From Collimonas fungivorans Ter331 (lineage in GTDB: Bacteria; Pseudomonadota; Gammaproteobacteria; Burkholderiales; Burkholderiaceae_D), in contig NC_015856.1 of NCBI RefSeq assembly GCF_000221045.1, positions 868,001 to 932,000 on the forward strand: a stretch of 64,000 nt of DNA, in the 5' to 3' direction. A program made the translations under genes and the position numbers. Below, one piece after another: positions 25,808-37,488 of the stretch (within the stretch, counting starts at the first letter, position 1; the number at the start of each line of letters is the position of its first letter). The notes beneath the pieces were generated by a model that had not been told where the DNA came from, searched no databases, and saw nothing but the letters and a program-made list of their open reading frames with translations.

Positions 25808-27934
25808 TCAAACCTTCAGGAAATCCTCGCGGCCGCCCAGCCAGCGCGCCAGATGGGTGCTGACGGTGGCCTGGTTGGCCGGGGTCGGATCCTGCAGCAG
25901 CGCGTGCGCCAGGTCACGGGCGCGGTCGACCAGCCATTGGTCGGTGGCCAGGTCGGCAAAACGCAGCATGGCCTGGCCGGACTGGCGCGCCCCGAGGAAT
26001 TCGCCGGGGCCGCGGATTTCCAGGTCGCGCCGGGCGATTTCGAAGCCGTCGGTGGTTTCGCGCATGGTCATCAGGCGCTGCTTGGCGATATAGCCGAGCG
26101 GGCTTTGGTATAACAACAAGCATACGCTGGCGGCAGAACCGCGTCCAACCCGCCCGCGCAGCTGGTGCAGCTGCGACAGCCCGAAGCGTTCCGCATGCTC
26201 GATCACCATCAGCGAAGCGTTGGGCACGTCGACCCCGACTTCGATCACGGTGGTGGCGACCAGCACATGGCAGGCGCCGGCGCTGAAGGCGTCCATCACT
26301 TCCTGTTTCTCGGCTTGCTTGAGGCGGCCATGGACCAGGCCGATCCGCAGGTCAGGCAGCGCCTCCACCAGCATGGCGTAGGTTTCGGTTGCGGTTTGCA
26401 GCTGCAGGGCTTCCGACTCCTCGATCAGCGGGCAGACCCAATAAGCCTGGCGGCCGTCCTGCACCGCCGCATGGACCCGTGCGATCACTTCGTCGCGCCG
26501 CGACTGGTCGACGGCGCGGGTGACGATCGGCGTGCGGCCGGGCGGCAGTTCGTCGATCACCGAGATTTCCAGGTCGGCATAATAGGTCATCGCCAGGGTG
26601 CGCGGAATCGGCGTGGCGCTCATCATCAGCTGATGCGGCACCGCCGCCGCCGCCGCCGTGTTTGGGATAGAGTCATTGCCACCGTTTTCGGACACAGTCT
26701 TGTTGCGCAGCGCTAGCCGCTGGCCGACACCGAAGCGATGCTGTTCGTCGACAATCACCAGGCCCAGCTTGGCAAACTGCACGCTGTCCTGGATCAGGGC
26801 GTGGGTGCCGATCACCAGTTGCGCCTCGCCCGATTCGATCATGGCCTGGGCCGCCAGCTTTTCTTTCTTTTTCAGGCTGCCGGTGAGCCAGGCGACACGC
26901 ACGCCCAGCGGCTCCATCCAGGCCGCGATCTTGCGGAAATGCTGGTCGGCCAGGATCTCGGTCGGCGCCATCAGCACCGCCTGGTAGCCGCTGTCGATGG
27001 CTTGCGCCGAGGCGAGGGCGGCGACCACGGTCTTGCCGCTGCCGACATCGCCTTGCAGCAGCCGCTGCATGGGAAACGAGGCGCGCAGGTCGGCGCTGAT
27101 TTCAGCCACCACCCGCTGCTGGGCCTTGGTCAGGGTAAACGGCAGCGTATTGAGGAAGGCCGCCGACAATTTACCGACGACCGACAGCGCCCGCGCATTC
27201 TTGGCGCGCCGTGCGACCTGGGCGCGTTTCAGTGACAGCTGCTGGGCCAGCAGTTCGTCGAATTTCATGCGCACCCAGGCCGGATGGGAGCGGTCTTCCA
27301 GCGCATGTTCGTCGACTTCCGGCGGCGGGTTATGCAGCAGGCGCACCGCATTTTCGAAGGGCATCAGCTGCTGCGCCGCCAGTTGCGCCGGCGACAAGGT
27401 GTCGCGCCACTCGATGTTGTGCATGGCGTCGGCGATCGCCTTGCGCAGGAAAATCTGCGACAAACCCTCGCCGGCCGGATAAACCGGGGTCAGCACATCG
27501 GGCAGCGGAGCGCCTTCCAGCACCACCTTATAATTGGGATGGACCACCTCGGCGCCGAAAAAGCCGTGGCGGATTTCGCCGCGCGCGCGCACCCGGGTGC
27601 CGACCGCCAGCTGCTTGGTCTGGCTACCGTAGAAATTCAGGAAACGCATCACCAGCTGGCCGCTGTCGTCGGCGATGGTGACCACCAGCTGCCGCCGCGG
27701 CCGGTACTGGATATCGCAGGCGGTGACGACGCCTTCGACTTGCGCTACGCTGGCGCCCATCATGCCGGCTTGCTGAATGGCGACGACCTCGGTCTCATCT
27801 TCATAGCGCAGCGGCAGGTGCAAGACCAGGTCGATATCCGTGCGCAAACCCAGCTTTTCCAGCTTGCTGGCGCGGGTGTTCGCAACCGGGGCAGAAGGGG
27901 CGGCAGCGGCAGGTTTTCGCTTCGGAGCAGGCAT
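25808..27934 (-). CDS. recG: ATP-dependent DNA helicase RecG
   Basis: A branch-migrating helicase that remodels stalled replication forks and Holliday-like structures. The 708 residues show an N-terminal wedge/OB domain (about 60-170, GVVTACDIQYRPRRQLVVTI), helicase motif I LLQGDVGSGKTVVA, motif II VDEQHRFGVGQR, motif III MSATPIPRTLAMTYY, motif V VATTVIEVGVDVPNASLMVIEHAERFGLSQLHQLRGRVGRG, and the C-terminal TRG-like motif (ETTDGFEIARRDLEIRGPGEFLGARQSG). It is divergent from queA and upstream of oxyR and ubiA. Confidence 0.95.
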   Translation of the reverse strand: MPAPKRKPAAAAPSAPVANTRASKLEKLGLRTDIDLVLHLPLRYEDETEVVAIQQAGMMGASVAQVEGVVTACDIQYRPRRQLVVTIADDSGQLVMRFLNFYGSQTKQLAVGTRVRARGEIRHGFFGAEVVHPNYKVVLEGAPLPDVLTPVYPAGEGLSQIFLRKAIADAMHNIEWRDTLSPAQLAAQQLMPFENAVRLLHNPPPEVDEHALEDRSHPAWVRMKFDELLAQQLSLKRAQVARRAKNARALSVVGKLSAAFLNTLPFTLTKAQQRVVAEISADLRASFPMQRLLQGDVGSGKTVVAALASAQAIDSGYQAVLMAPTEILADQHFRKIAAWMEPLGVRVAWLTGSLKKKEKLAAQAMIESGEAQLVIGTHALIQDSVQFAKLGLVIVDEQHRFGVGQRLALRNKTVSENGGNDSIPNTAAAAAVPHQLMMSATPIPRTLAMTYYADLEISVIDELPPGRTPIVTRAVDQSRRDEVIARVHAAVQDGRQAYWVCPLIEESEALQLQTATETYAMLVEALPDLRIGLVHGRLKQAEKQEVMDAFSAGACHVLVATTVIEVGVDVPNASLMVIEHAERFGLSQLHQLRGRVGRGSAASVCLLLYQSPLGYIAKQRLMTMRETTDGFEIARRDLEIRGPGEFLGARQSGQAMLRFADLATDQWLVDRARDLAHALLQDPTPANQATVSTHLARWLGGREDFLKV

Positions 27935-28123
27935 ATCAGGCGGTTAATGGTGGCTTTTGGGGTAGCTTTGAGGCCACAGGGCGTAAAATAGCGGGTTTGC
28001 TTATCAAAAAGCATAGCGTTGCGTCCGTGTTGTGTACGGATTTCAGCGTTTGCCATTGTAAAGCCTATGGCCGTATTGGCAAGTTGAGCCTGGTTTCCTT
28101 TTTATTTCCTTACTTATTCGTGC

Positions 28124-29152
28124 ATGCATTCTCTCTCCGATTACGATTTCGAGCTGCCTCCTGAGCTGATCGCGCAAACCCCGCTGTCCGAGCGCAGCGC
28201 CTCGCGCCTGCTGCACTTAGACGGCGATCGCCTGATCGACCGCCAATTTACCGACATCGTCGACCAGCTCGCCGCTGGCGACCTGCTGGTGTTCAACGAC
28301 ACACGGGTGCTCAAGGCGCGCTTCTTCGGCGTCAAGGAAACCGGCGGCAAGGTCGAGGTGCTGGTCGAGCGCGTGGTCGACAACCGCACCGTGCATGCTC
28401 AGGTGCGCGCCTCGAAATCGCCGCCGGCCGGCGCCCGGATCTGCCTGGCCGAAGCGTTCGATGTGGTGGTGGGCGAGCGCGTCGGCGAGTTTTATACGCT
28501 GGTGTTCCCGGCCGATGTATTCGAGCTGATCGAGGCCCACGGCCGTTTGCCGTTGCCGCCGTATATCGAACACGATGCCGACGCCTTCGATGAAACCCGT
28601 TATCAAACCGTCTACGCCAAACACGCCGGCGCGGTGGCGGCGCCGACCGCCGGCCTGCATTTCGACCAGGCTTTGCTGGAGCGCCTGCAGCAGAAGGGCA
28701 TCGGTTTTGCCTATGTCACGCTGCATGTCGGCGCCGGCACCTTCCAGCCGGTGCGCAGCGAGAACCTGGCGGAACACAAAATGCACAGCGAGTGGTACAC
28801 CATCACCGAAGCCACGGTGGAGGCGGTGCGCGCCACCAAGGCTGCGGGCGGCAAGGTGATCGCGGTCGGCACCACCAGCTTGCGGGCGCTGGAATCGGCT
28901 TCGCAGTCCGGCGTTTTGCAGGCGGGCAGCGCCGATACCGCCTTGTTCATCACTCCCGGCTATGTTTTCAAGACCGTGGAGCGCCTGATCACCAACTTCC
29001 ATTTGCCGAAATCGACCTTGCTGATGCTGGTCTCGGCTTTTGCCGGCTACGACTGCATCCGCGCCGCCTACGCCCACGCCATCGCGCAGCGTTATCGCTT
29101 TTTCAGTTACGGCGATGCGATGCTTTTGTCATTGCAGAGAGCCAGTCAATAA
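28124..29152 (+). CDS. queA: S-adenosylmethionine:tRNA ribosyltransferase-isomerase
   Basis: Transfers and isomerises the ribosyl group of SAM onto preQ1-tRNA, making epoxyqueuosine at wobble position 34. The 342 residues include [56 protein letters not shown] and [16 protein letters not shown], all QueA hallmarks. In most proteobacteria queA is followed directly by tgt, yajC, secD and secF. Here a perfect terminator starts at its own stop codon (29151-29186) and a foreign gene separates it from tgt. Confidence 0.97.
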   Translation: MHSLSDYDFELPPELIAQTPLSERSASRLLHLDGDRLIDRQFTDIVDQLAAGDLLVFNDTRVLKARFFGVKETGGKVEVLVERVVDNRTVHAQVRASKSPPAGARICLAEAFDVVVGERVGEFYTLVFPADVFELIEAHGRLPLPPYIEHDADAFDETRYQTVYAKHAGAVAAPTAGLHFDQALLERLQQKGIGFAYVTLHVGAGTFQPVRSENLAEHKMHSEWYTITEATVEAVRATKAAGGKVIAVGTTSLRALESASQSGVLQAGSADTALFITPGYVFKTVERLITNFHLPKSTLLMLVSAFAGYDCIRAAYAHAIAQRYRFFSYGDAMLLSLQRASQ

Positions 29153-29186
29153 ACGTAAAGCGGATCTTTACGTTTATTTTAATTTT
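29151..29186 (+). terminator. queA rho-independent terminator
   Basis: AAACGTAAAG (29151-29160) and CTTTACGTTT (29166-29175) form a perfect ten-base stem with loop CGGAT, followed by the T-rich ATTTTAATTTT. It begins at the queA stop codon and directly precedes the promoter of the inserted HTH-GHKL-STAS gene. Confidence 0.88.
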
Positions 29187-29187
29187 C

Positions 29188-29217
29188 TTGACAATTAATT
29201 GTCCTATGAATGACAAT
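29188..29217 (+). promoter_or_regulatory. Promoter of the HTH-GHKL-STAS gene
   Basis: A perfect -35 TTGACA (29188-29193) is followed after 18 bases by GACAAT (29212-29217), four of six consensus -10 bases. The predicted start of transcription is at about 29223-29225, on the ATG itself (29223). Both elements overlap GACAATT repeats. No ribosome-binding site is visible upstream of the ATG, so a leaderless mRNA is predicted. Confidence 0.6.
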
Positions 29218-29253
29218 TTAGTATGGATAAATTAAAAATAAGGACAATTTGTC
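29190..29253. repeat. GACAATT operator-like repeat cluster
   Basis: Three related elements: the perfect 14-base palindrome GACAATTAATTGTC (29190-29203), a half-site GACAATT (29212-29218), and GACAATTTGTC (29243-29253), a palindrome around one central base that lies inside the coding region. A weaker GGACAAAATG follows at about 29271. Together they cover the -35, -10 and first codons, fitting autoregulation by the gene's own HTH domain. Confidence 0.65.
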
Positions 29254-30230
29254 AACTTGTTGATGCCAGTGGACAAAATGTTGCAGCTCGTCTGGCTGAA
29301 AAGGAAGGTATTTCAAGACAAGCTGCTAGCACCTGGCTTGCTAAGGCAAAAGAGGCGGGGATAATTTCATCCGAAGGAACCGGTCGGGGAATACGCTATG
29401 CTCTTGTTGCGCAGGATTATGCCTGGAAGGATTACCTGCGCGAGGGTCTATCGGAAGACGTTGTTTGGCGTGAACTGTGCGCGCCCATGTTGCGGCAGTT
29501 GCCAGGCAATGTGCGCGGGATATGGCAACACGCTATGACGGAGATGATTAACAATGCCGTCGATCATTCCAATTCCGAGCAAGTTAAGGTTGGAATGAAA
29601 ATGAACGCATTATTTACAGAAGGATTCGTCTCTGATACCGGTGAGGGTATCTTTTTAAAAATTCAAAAGGCGCTGGATCTTTACGATACGCGTGAAGCGA
29701 TACTTGAACTGGCCAAGGGGAAATTCACTACTGACCCCGCCAATCACTCTGGCGAAGGTATTTTCTTTTCGTCCAAGATGATGGACCACTACGAAATCCG
29801 TTCTGGTAAATTGCACTTTGACCATGATAGCGAACAACCTGATTTGTTGATCGAGCATGACGTGGACGTGAGCGGTACGCTGGTTTCCATGCGCTTGGAT
29901 AATGACAGCGCGAGAACGGCGAAAGAGGTGTTTGATCGTTTTGCATTGCCGGAAGAATTTTCATTTGCGAAAACGACCGTGCCGGTACGGCTTGCTCAAC
30001 ACGAAGGGGAAACCTTGGTTTCACGTTCTCAGGCCAAACGGCTGACACGGCGCTTCGAGAGATTCCAGAGTGTGATATTGGACTTCTCGGGCGTCGACGA
30101 GATCGGACAGGCGTTTGCCGATGAGGTATTTCGAGTATTTCAAAATGCTCATCCAGAGATCAGCATGATACCGTTCAAAGCTTCAGCGTCAATTACCGCG
30201 ATGATTAAACGCGTTCAGAATCCTACGTGA
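29223..30230 (+). CDS. HTH - GHKL ATPase - STAS-like (DUF4325) protein, function unknown
   Basis: A 335-residue protein of three parts. Residues 5-62 look like a winged helix-turn-helix (VAARLAEKEGISRQAASTWLAKAKE then a GTGRGIRYAL wing). Residues about 85-225 are a GHKL ATP-binding domain: N-box E107-x3-N111-x3-H115 (EMINNAVDH), G1 D138-TGEG, G2 HSGEGIFFSSK (175-185). Residues about 260-330 fit the DUF4325 STAS-like domain (VILDFSGVDEIGQAFADEVFRVF). There is no phospho-acceptor histidine region of a classical histidine kinase and no membrane segment. This combines an anti-sigma-type kinase fold, a STAS partner and a DNA-binding domain in one chain. It is more AT-rich than its neighbours and sits between queA and tgt. 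Role unknown. Confidence 0.85.
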   Translation: MDKLKIRTICQLVDASGQNVAARLAEKEGISRQAASTWLAKAKEAGIISSEGTGRGIRYALVAQDYAWKDYLREGLSEDVVWRELCAPMLRQLPGNVRGIWQHAMTEMINNAVDHSNSEQVKVGMKMNALFTEGFVSDTGEGIFLKIQKALDLYDTREAILELAKGKFTTDPANHSGEGIFFSSKMMDHYEIRSGKLHFDHDSEQPDLLIEHDVDVSGTLVSMRLDNDSARTAKEVFDRFALPEEFSFAKTTVPVRLAQHEGETLVSRSQAKRLTRRFERFQSVILDFSGVDEIGQAFADEVFRVFQNAHPEISMIPFKASASITAMIKRVQNPT

Positions 30231-30258
30231 TTCTCCAGCGAGCCAGGGAAACTGCTGA

Positions 30259-31476
<1,218 letters not shown>

Positions 31477-31687
31477 TATTTACCTTGGTAAAAGTATGCA
31501 TTTTGCAACTGTTTGCCGATAAACCGGTCTATGCTCACTGGTCCGATCTGCCTGCTGACACCATAAAGGCGGCGGATCGGGCCGATTTCCCGGCAATAAA
31601 TAGCGCCGGGGCGCGGCTGGACGGTTGTATGCCGTTACCCAATGCTAGAATGCTGGGCTATTTTCAAACTATTACCTGGAGCAACTC

Positions 31688-32041
31688 GTGTCAATTATTT
31701 CCAGCGCATACGCGCAAACTGCACCTGCGGCTACTGCCGCTGCCGGCCCATTTGGCCTGAGCGGCAACCTGACCAGCTTTCTGCCTATCATCCTGATGTT
31801 CGTGGTGTTGTACTTCCTGATGATCCGTCCGCAAATGAAGCGTCAGAAAGAACAGAAATCCATGATGGAAGCGCTGGCCAAGGGCGATGAAGTCGTGACA
31901 GCCGGCGGCATGCTGGGCAAGATCACCAAGGTCACCGACGGCTACATCACCCTGGAAATCGCCAGCGGCACTGAAGTCGTGGTGCAAAAGGGTTCGGTCA
32001 CCACATTGCTGCCGAAGGGCACAATCAAGACGGCACTGTAA
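31688..32041 (+). CDS. yajC: Sec translocase accessory subunit YajC
   Basis: A small inner-membrane partner of SecDF. The 117 residues carry a short periplasmic N-terminus (SSAYAQTAPA), one membrane span (about 27-47, FLPIILMFVVLYFLMIRPQ), then a cytoplasmic domain with EALAKGDEVVTAGGMLGKI, the YajC signature. Translation starts at GTG 31688; CTGGAGCAACTC upstream offers the ribosome-binding site. Located between tgt and secD as in most proteobacteria. Confidence 0.95.
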   Translation: MSIISSAYAQTAPAATAAAGPFGLSGNLTSFLPIILMFVVLYFLMIRPQMKRQKEQKSMMEALAKGDEVVTAGGMLGKITKVTDGYITLEIASGTEVVVQKGSVTTLLPKGTIKTAL

Positions 32042-32064
32042 TCCAGGCGCCAGACTGATGGAAC

Positions 32065-32088
32065 GAGAGCATCCGGATGGGTGCTCTC
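32065..32088 (+). other. Stem-loop between yajC and secD
   Basis: GAGAGCATCC and GGGTGCTCTC pair over ten bases (one U-G wobble) around a GGAT loop, 23 bases after the yajC stop. There is no good T-run (TTCAAATG), so it may be an attenuator, an RNA stabiliser or a processing site in the 189-base yajC-secD gap. Confidence 0.45.
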
Positions 32089-32230
32089 TTCAAATGTAAA
32101 GTCCGGAATAAAAACAGCCTGGCGGCGCAATGCCACAAGCGCAGCACGGCAAGACATTGCACGCAGGCATCTCGGCTGCATAACCAGGCAAGAGACTCCC
32201 TCTGAGACTCACACAGAACGCTGAATCAAT

Positions 32231-34096
32231 ATGAATCGCTATCCTCTCTGGAAATATATCCTGATCGTCATCGCGCTGCTGTTCGGCGTGCTGTACACCA
32301 TACCGAATCTGTTTGGCGAATCGCCCGCGGTACAGGTGAGCAGCGGCAAATCGACCTTGAAGATCGACAGCTCGCTGGCTGACCGGGTGTCGCAAGTGCT
32401 ACAGCAAGGCAATTTGCTGACCGACAGCGTCACGTTCGAGAACGCCGGCGCCCAAGGCACGGTGCGCGCCCGTTTCCACGATACCGACACCCAGTTCAAG
32501 GCCAAGGCTTTGCTGGAACAGACACTGAATACCGATCCGACCGATCCGGTCTATGTGGTGGCCTTCAACCTGGTGCCGAATACGCCGCACTGGCTGCAAG
32601 CCATCCACGCATTCCCGATGTACCTGGGGCTCGACTTGCGCGGCGGCGTGCACTTCCTGATGCAAGTCGACACCAAGGCGGTAATCAACAAGCGCCTGCA
32701 GGGTTTGCAAGCCAGCGCCCGCACCGAACTGCGCGACAAGGATATCCGTTACAGCGGCATCAACCGCAATGGCGATACGATAGAAATCAGTTTCCGCGAC
32801 CAGGATACGCTGAACAAGGCGCTCAACATATTGGCGCCGCAACTGTCCGAGATGTCGATCCAGGCAGTACTGCCGGTGGCCGGCGCCGACCCGATGCTGA
32901 GCGCATCGCTGAAGCCTGAAGCACTGAAGCAGATCGTCGACAACGGCGTCACGCAAAACATCACGACCTTGTCGAAACGGGTCAATGAACTGGGCGTCAG
33001 CGAACCGATCATTCAGCGCCAGGGCGCTGACCGTATCGTGGTGCAGATGCCCGGCGTGCAAGATGTCTCGCGCGCAAAGGACATCATCGGCCGTACCGCG
33101 ACGCTGGAAGTGCGGATGGTGGATGAATCGGTAACCCGCGGCACGGAAGCCACCGCCGCGGTGCCTTTCGGTTCCGAACTGTTCAAGGTCGGCAAGAATG
33201 CGCCGGTAGTGCTGTACAAGGACCCTGTGCTGACCGGCGACTATATCTCCAGCGCTGCCGTCAGTTTCGACCAGAACCAGCAGCCTGCGGTCAGCATCGA
33301 CCTCAACGGCGACGGCGGCCGCAAGATGCGCGATGCTACCCGCGGCAAGGTCGGCAAGGCGATGGCGATCGTGCTGTTTGAAAAAGGCAAGGGCGAAGTC
33401 CTGACCGTGGCGACGATCCAGAGCGAACTGGGTTCGCGCTTCCAGATCACCGGCATGGGTTCGCCTGAAGCGGCGGCCGACCTGGCGCTGCTGCTGCGCG
33501 CCGGTTCGCTGGCGGCGCCGATGACCATCATCGAAGAACGCACCATCGGCCCGCAACTGGGCGCCGAGAATATCAAGAAGGGTTTTGACTCGACCATGTA
33601 CGGTTTCGCCGTCATCGCCGTGTTCATGATCATCTACTACATGCTGTTCGGCCTGTTCAGCGTGCTGGCGCTGTCGGTCAACCTGCTGCTGCTGATCGCG
33701 GTGCTGTCGACCTTGCAGGCGACGCTGACCTTGCCGGGTATCGCCGCGATTGCGCTGACCCTTGGTATCGCGATCGACGCCAACGTGCTGGTGAATGAAC
33801 GTATCCGCGAAGAACTGCGCAACGGCAATTCGCCGCAGGCAGCGATCTCGATCGGTTTCGACCGCGCCTGGGCCACGATCCTGGACTCCAACGTGACGAC
33901 GCTGATCGCCGGCCTGGCATTGCTGATTTTCGGTTCCGGCGCCATCCGCGGTTTTGCGGTGGTGCATTGCCTGGGCATCCTGACTTCGATCTTCTCGGCA
34001 GTGTTCGTTTCGCGCGGTTTCGCCAACCTCTGGTACGGCCGCAAGAAGAAACTGACCAGCCTGTCGATCGGCCAGATCTGGAAACCGAACGCCTGA
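32231..34096 (+). CDS. secD: Protein translocase subunit SecD
   Basis: Inner-membrane RND-family subunit that, with SecF, uses the proton gradient to pull exported proteins into the periplasm. The 621 residues have an N-terminal membrane span (about 6-24), a large periplasmic region with LGLDLRGGVHFLMQVD (the D1 motif) and P1/P2 domains, then five C-terminal spans from about residue 455. GIAIDANVLVNERIREELRNG and FGSGAIRGFAVVHCLGILTS are the D4/D5/D6 motifs with the proton-relay acidic residue. It is preceded by yajC and followed by secF. Confidence 0.97.
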   Translation: MNRYPLWKYILIVIALLFGVLYTIPNLFGESPAVQVSSGKSTLKIDSSLADRVSQVLQQGNLLTDSVTFENAGAQGTVRARFHDTDTQFKAKALLEQTLNTDPTDPVYVVAFNLVPNTPHWLQAIHAFPMYLGLDLRGGVHFLMQVDTKAVINKRLQGLQASARTELRDKDIRYSGINRNGDTIEISFRDQDTLNKALNILAPQLSEMSIQAVLPVAGADPMLSASLKPEALKQIVDNGVTQNITTLSKRVNELGVSEPIIQRQGADRIVVQMPGVQDVSRAKDIIGRTATLEVRMVDESVTRGTEATAAVPFGSELFKVGKNAPVVLYKDPVLTGDYISSAAVSFDQNQQPAVSIDLNGDGGRKMRDATRGKVGKAMAIVLFEKGKGEVLTVATIQSELGSRFQITGMGSPEAAADLALLLRAGSLAAPMTIIEERTIGPQLGAENIKKGFDSTMYGFAVIAVFMIIYYMLFGLFSVLALSVNLLLLIAVLSTLQATLTLPGIAAIALTLGIAIDANVLVNERIREELRNGNSPQAAISIGFDRAWATILDSNVTTLIAGLALLIFGSGAIRGFAVVHCLGILTSIFSAVFVSRGFANLWYGRKKKLTSLSIGQIWKPNA

Positions 34097-34192
34097 GCCG
34101 CAACCAAGCCCTAGCTGATATCGAATAACGTTGCGGCCGCGACCACGTGGCCGCACAAGCAAGAACCAGTGGTGTGAACCAAAAGGAATGTG

Positions 34193-35137
34193 ATGGAACT
34201 TTTCCGTATCAAGAAAGATATTCCGTTCATGCGCCATGCGTTGATATTCAATGCAATCTCGGCGCTGACGTTTGTATTGGCCGTATTCTTCCTGTTCTCG
34301 AAAGGCCTGCATCTGTCGATCGAGTTTACCGGCGGCACGGTAATCGAAGTCGCCTACAGCAAACCGGCCAATATCGAGGGCATACGCAAGACGGTCGAAG
34401 GCATCGGTTATACCGATAACCAGGTCACCAATTTCGGCACCGCCCAGGATGTGATGATTCGCCTGCCGGCAAAAAAAGGTGAAAATTCCAACGCCCAAAG
34501 CGCAACCGTACTGAAAGCCTTGCAGCAGCAGGACCCCGACGTGCAGCTCAAGCGCACCGAGTTTGTCGGACCGCAGGTGGGCGACGAACTGGCGCACGAC
34601 GGCCTGATGGCGCTGCTGTTCGTGGTGATCGGCATCGTCATCTACCTGGCCATCCGCTTCGAATGGAAGTACGCGGTGGCGGCGATTATCGCCAACTTGC
34701 ATGACGTGGTGATCATCCTCGGCTTCTTCGCCTTCTTCCAGTGGGAATTCTCGCTGACCGTACTGGCGGCGATCCTGGCGGTGCTGGGCTATTCGGTGAA
34801 TGAATCGGTGGTGGTGTTCGATCGCGTGCGTGAAACTTTCCGCGACCGCCGCTTCGGCAAGCTGGCGGTTTCCGATGTCATGAACCATGCGATCACTAGC
34901 ACGATTTCCCGTACCATCATCACCCACGGCAGTACTGAAATCATGGTGCTGTCGATGTTCGTGTTCGGCGGTCCGGCGCTGCATTACTTCGCGTTGGCGC
35001 TGACCATTGGTATCCTGTTCGGTATCTACTCTTCGGTGTTCGTGGCGGCGGCAGTAGCAATGTGGCTGGGCGTCAAGCGTGAAGACATGATCAAGCCGGT
35101 CAAGGAAAAAGACGAGACTGACGGCGCTGTGGTGTAA
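34193..35137 (+). CDS. secF: Protein translocase subunit SecF
   Basis: SecD's partner in the SecDF complex. The 314 residues have spans at about 18-38 and a cluster of five near 135-300, with the SecF motif SIEFTGGTVIEV, ILAVLGYSVNESVVVFDRVRE and FALALTIGILFGIYSSVFVAAAVAMWLG. ATG 34193 is preceded by AAAAGGAATG; an overlapping GTG at 34190 adds one residue. Terminator at 35152-35182 follows. Confidence 0.97.
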   Translation: MELFRIKKDIPFMRHALIFNAISALTFVLAVFFLFSKGLHLSIEFTGGTVIEVAYSKPANIEGIRKTVEGIGYTDNQVTNFGTAQDVMIRLPAKKGENSNAQSATVLKALQQQDPDVQLKRTEFVGPQVGDELAHDGLMALLFVVIGIVIYLAIRFEWKYAVAAIIANLHDVVIILGFFAFFQWEFSLTVLAAILAVLGYSVNESVVVFDRVRETFRDRRFGKLAVSDVMNHAITSTISRTIITHGSTEIMVLSMFVFGGPALHYFALALTIGILFGIYSSVFVAAAVAMWLGVKREDMIKPVKEKDETDGAVV

Positions 35138-35151
35138 GGCGTTGCGGTTAT

Positions 35152-35182
35152 AAAAAAACCAGCCTTCGGGCTGGTTTTTTTT
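35152..35182. terminator. Bidirectional terminator between secF and purB
   Basis: ACCAGCC-TTCG-GGCTGGT forms a seven-base stem with a TTCG tetraloop, flanked by an A-run and an eight-base T-run. It can stop secF on the plus strand and purB on the minus strand. Confidence 0.92.
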
Positions 35183-35203
35183 GGTCTGGCGAAAAGCCGG
35201 GCT

Positions 35204-36670
<1,467 letters not shown>

Positions 36671-36860
36671 CTATGAAATTCTGGCAACAATTTTGGCAAC
36701 AACGTCCGGCGACAACGCAAGGCAATAACCAGCCAAACCGAATTTTACCATTTGCAACGTGGTAAATATGCCGCTTTGCGTTCAGGCCTGGGTGGCGATG
36801 GACAAAGTGGCGGGGGGCGAATGCTATAATCAGCCAACATTTTTTTACCATAAGTGACAT

Positions 36861-37469
36861 ATGAAGCTGATCGGTTCCCTCGGTAGTCCTTTCGTCCGCA
36901 AGGTACGCGTAGTAATGGCGGAAAAGAAACTGGACTACGAATTTGTGCTGGAAGACGTCTGGGCCGCCGACACCAAGATTCACACTTCGAATCCCTTGGG
37001 CAAGGTGCCTTGCCTGGTGATGGAAGACGGCGGCGCCATGTTCGATTCGCACGTGATCGTCGAATATCTCGACACCCTGACGCCGGTTGGTAAACTGATC
37101 CCGATCAACAGCCGCGAGCGCTCCGAAGTGAAATGCTGGGAAGCGCTGGCCGACGGCGTGGTGGAAGCCGGCGTGCTGATCCGCCTGGAAAGCACGCAGC
37201 GAGCTGAAGGCGAACGCAGCCAGGCCTGGATAGCCCGCCAGCAGCGCAAGATCGACGGCGGCCTGAAAGCGATGGCGGCGGGATTGGCGGAAAAGCCGTT
37301 CTGCTCCGGCACCCATTATTCGCTGGCCGACGTCGCAGTCGGCTGCGCCCTGGGCTGGCTCAGTTTTCGTTTCCCCGAGATTAGCTGGCGCGAAGATTAT
37401 CCGACGCTGGCTAAACTGTACGAGAAGTTGTCCGAGCGCCAGTCGTTCAAGGACACCGTTCCGCAATAA
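36861..37469 (+). CDS. Glutathione S-transferase family protein
   Basis: A 202-residue cytosolic GST. The N-terminal thioredoxin-like domain (1-78) shows MKLIGSLGSPFVRKVRVVMAEKKL, NPLGKVPCLVMEDG with the cis-Pro54-like VP, and FDSHVIVEYLD (Ser that binds the glutathione gamma-Glu). The helical C-terminal domain follows (about 90-200). The sequence resembles YibF/GstB-like enzymes; the catalytic Ser/Cys near residue 9 is SPFVRK. Substrate unknown. It stands alone, convergent with the AraC gene. Confidence 0.88.
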   Translation: MKLIGSLGSPFVRKVRVVMAEKKLDYEFVLEDVWAADTKIHTSNPLGKVPCLVMEDGGAMFDSHVIVEYLDTLTPVGKLIPINSRERSEVKCWEALADGVVEAGVLIRLESTQRAEGERSQAWIARQQRKIDGGLKAMAAGLAEKPFCSGTHYSLADVAVGCALGWLSFRFPEISWREDYPTLAKLYEKLSERQSFKDTVPQ

Positions 37470-37488
37470 GCCCACATCGCCGAAGCCG

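Noticed and set aside
31477-31687. Gap of 211 bases between tgt and yajC
   Set aside because: An open frame of 91 codons crosses it but has no support; yajC's own GTG start fits the family.
32058-32099. 13-codon frame in the yajC-secD gap as a possible leader or arrest peptide
   Set aside because: No ribosome-binding site, no resemblance to known arrest peptides, and it coincides with the stem-loop.
32399-34984. 861-codon open frame on the minus strand across secD and secF
   Set aside because: It is fully antisense to two well-matched essential genes, has a His/Gln/Arg-rich composition typical of shadow frames in GC-rich DNA, and no family resemblance.
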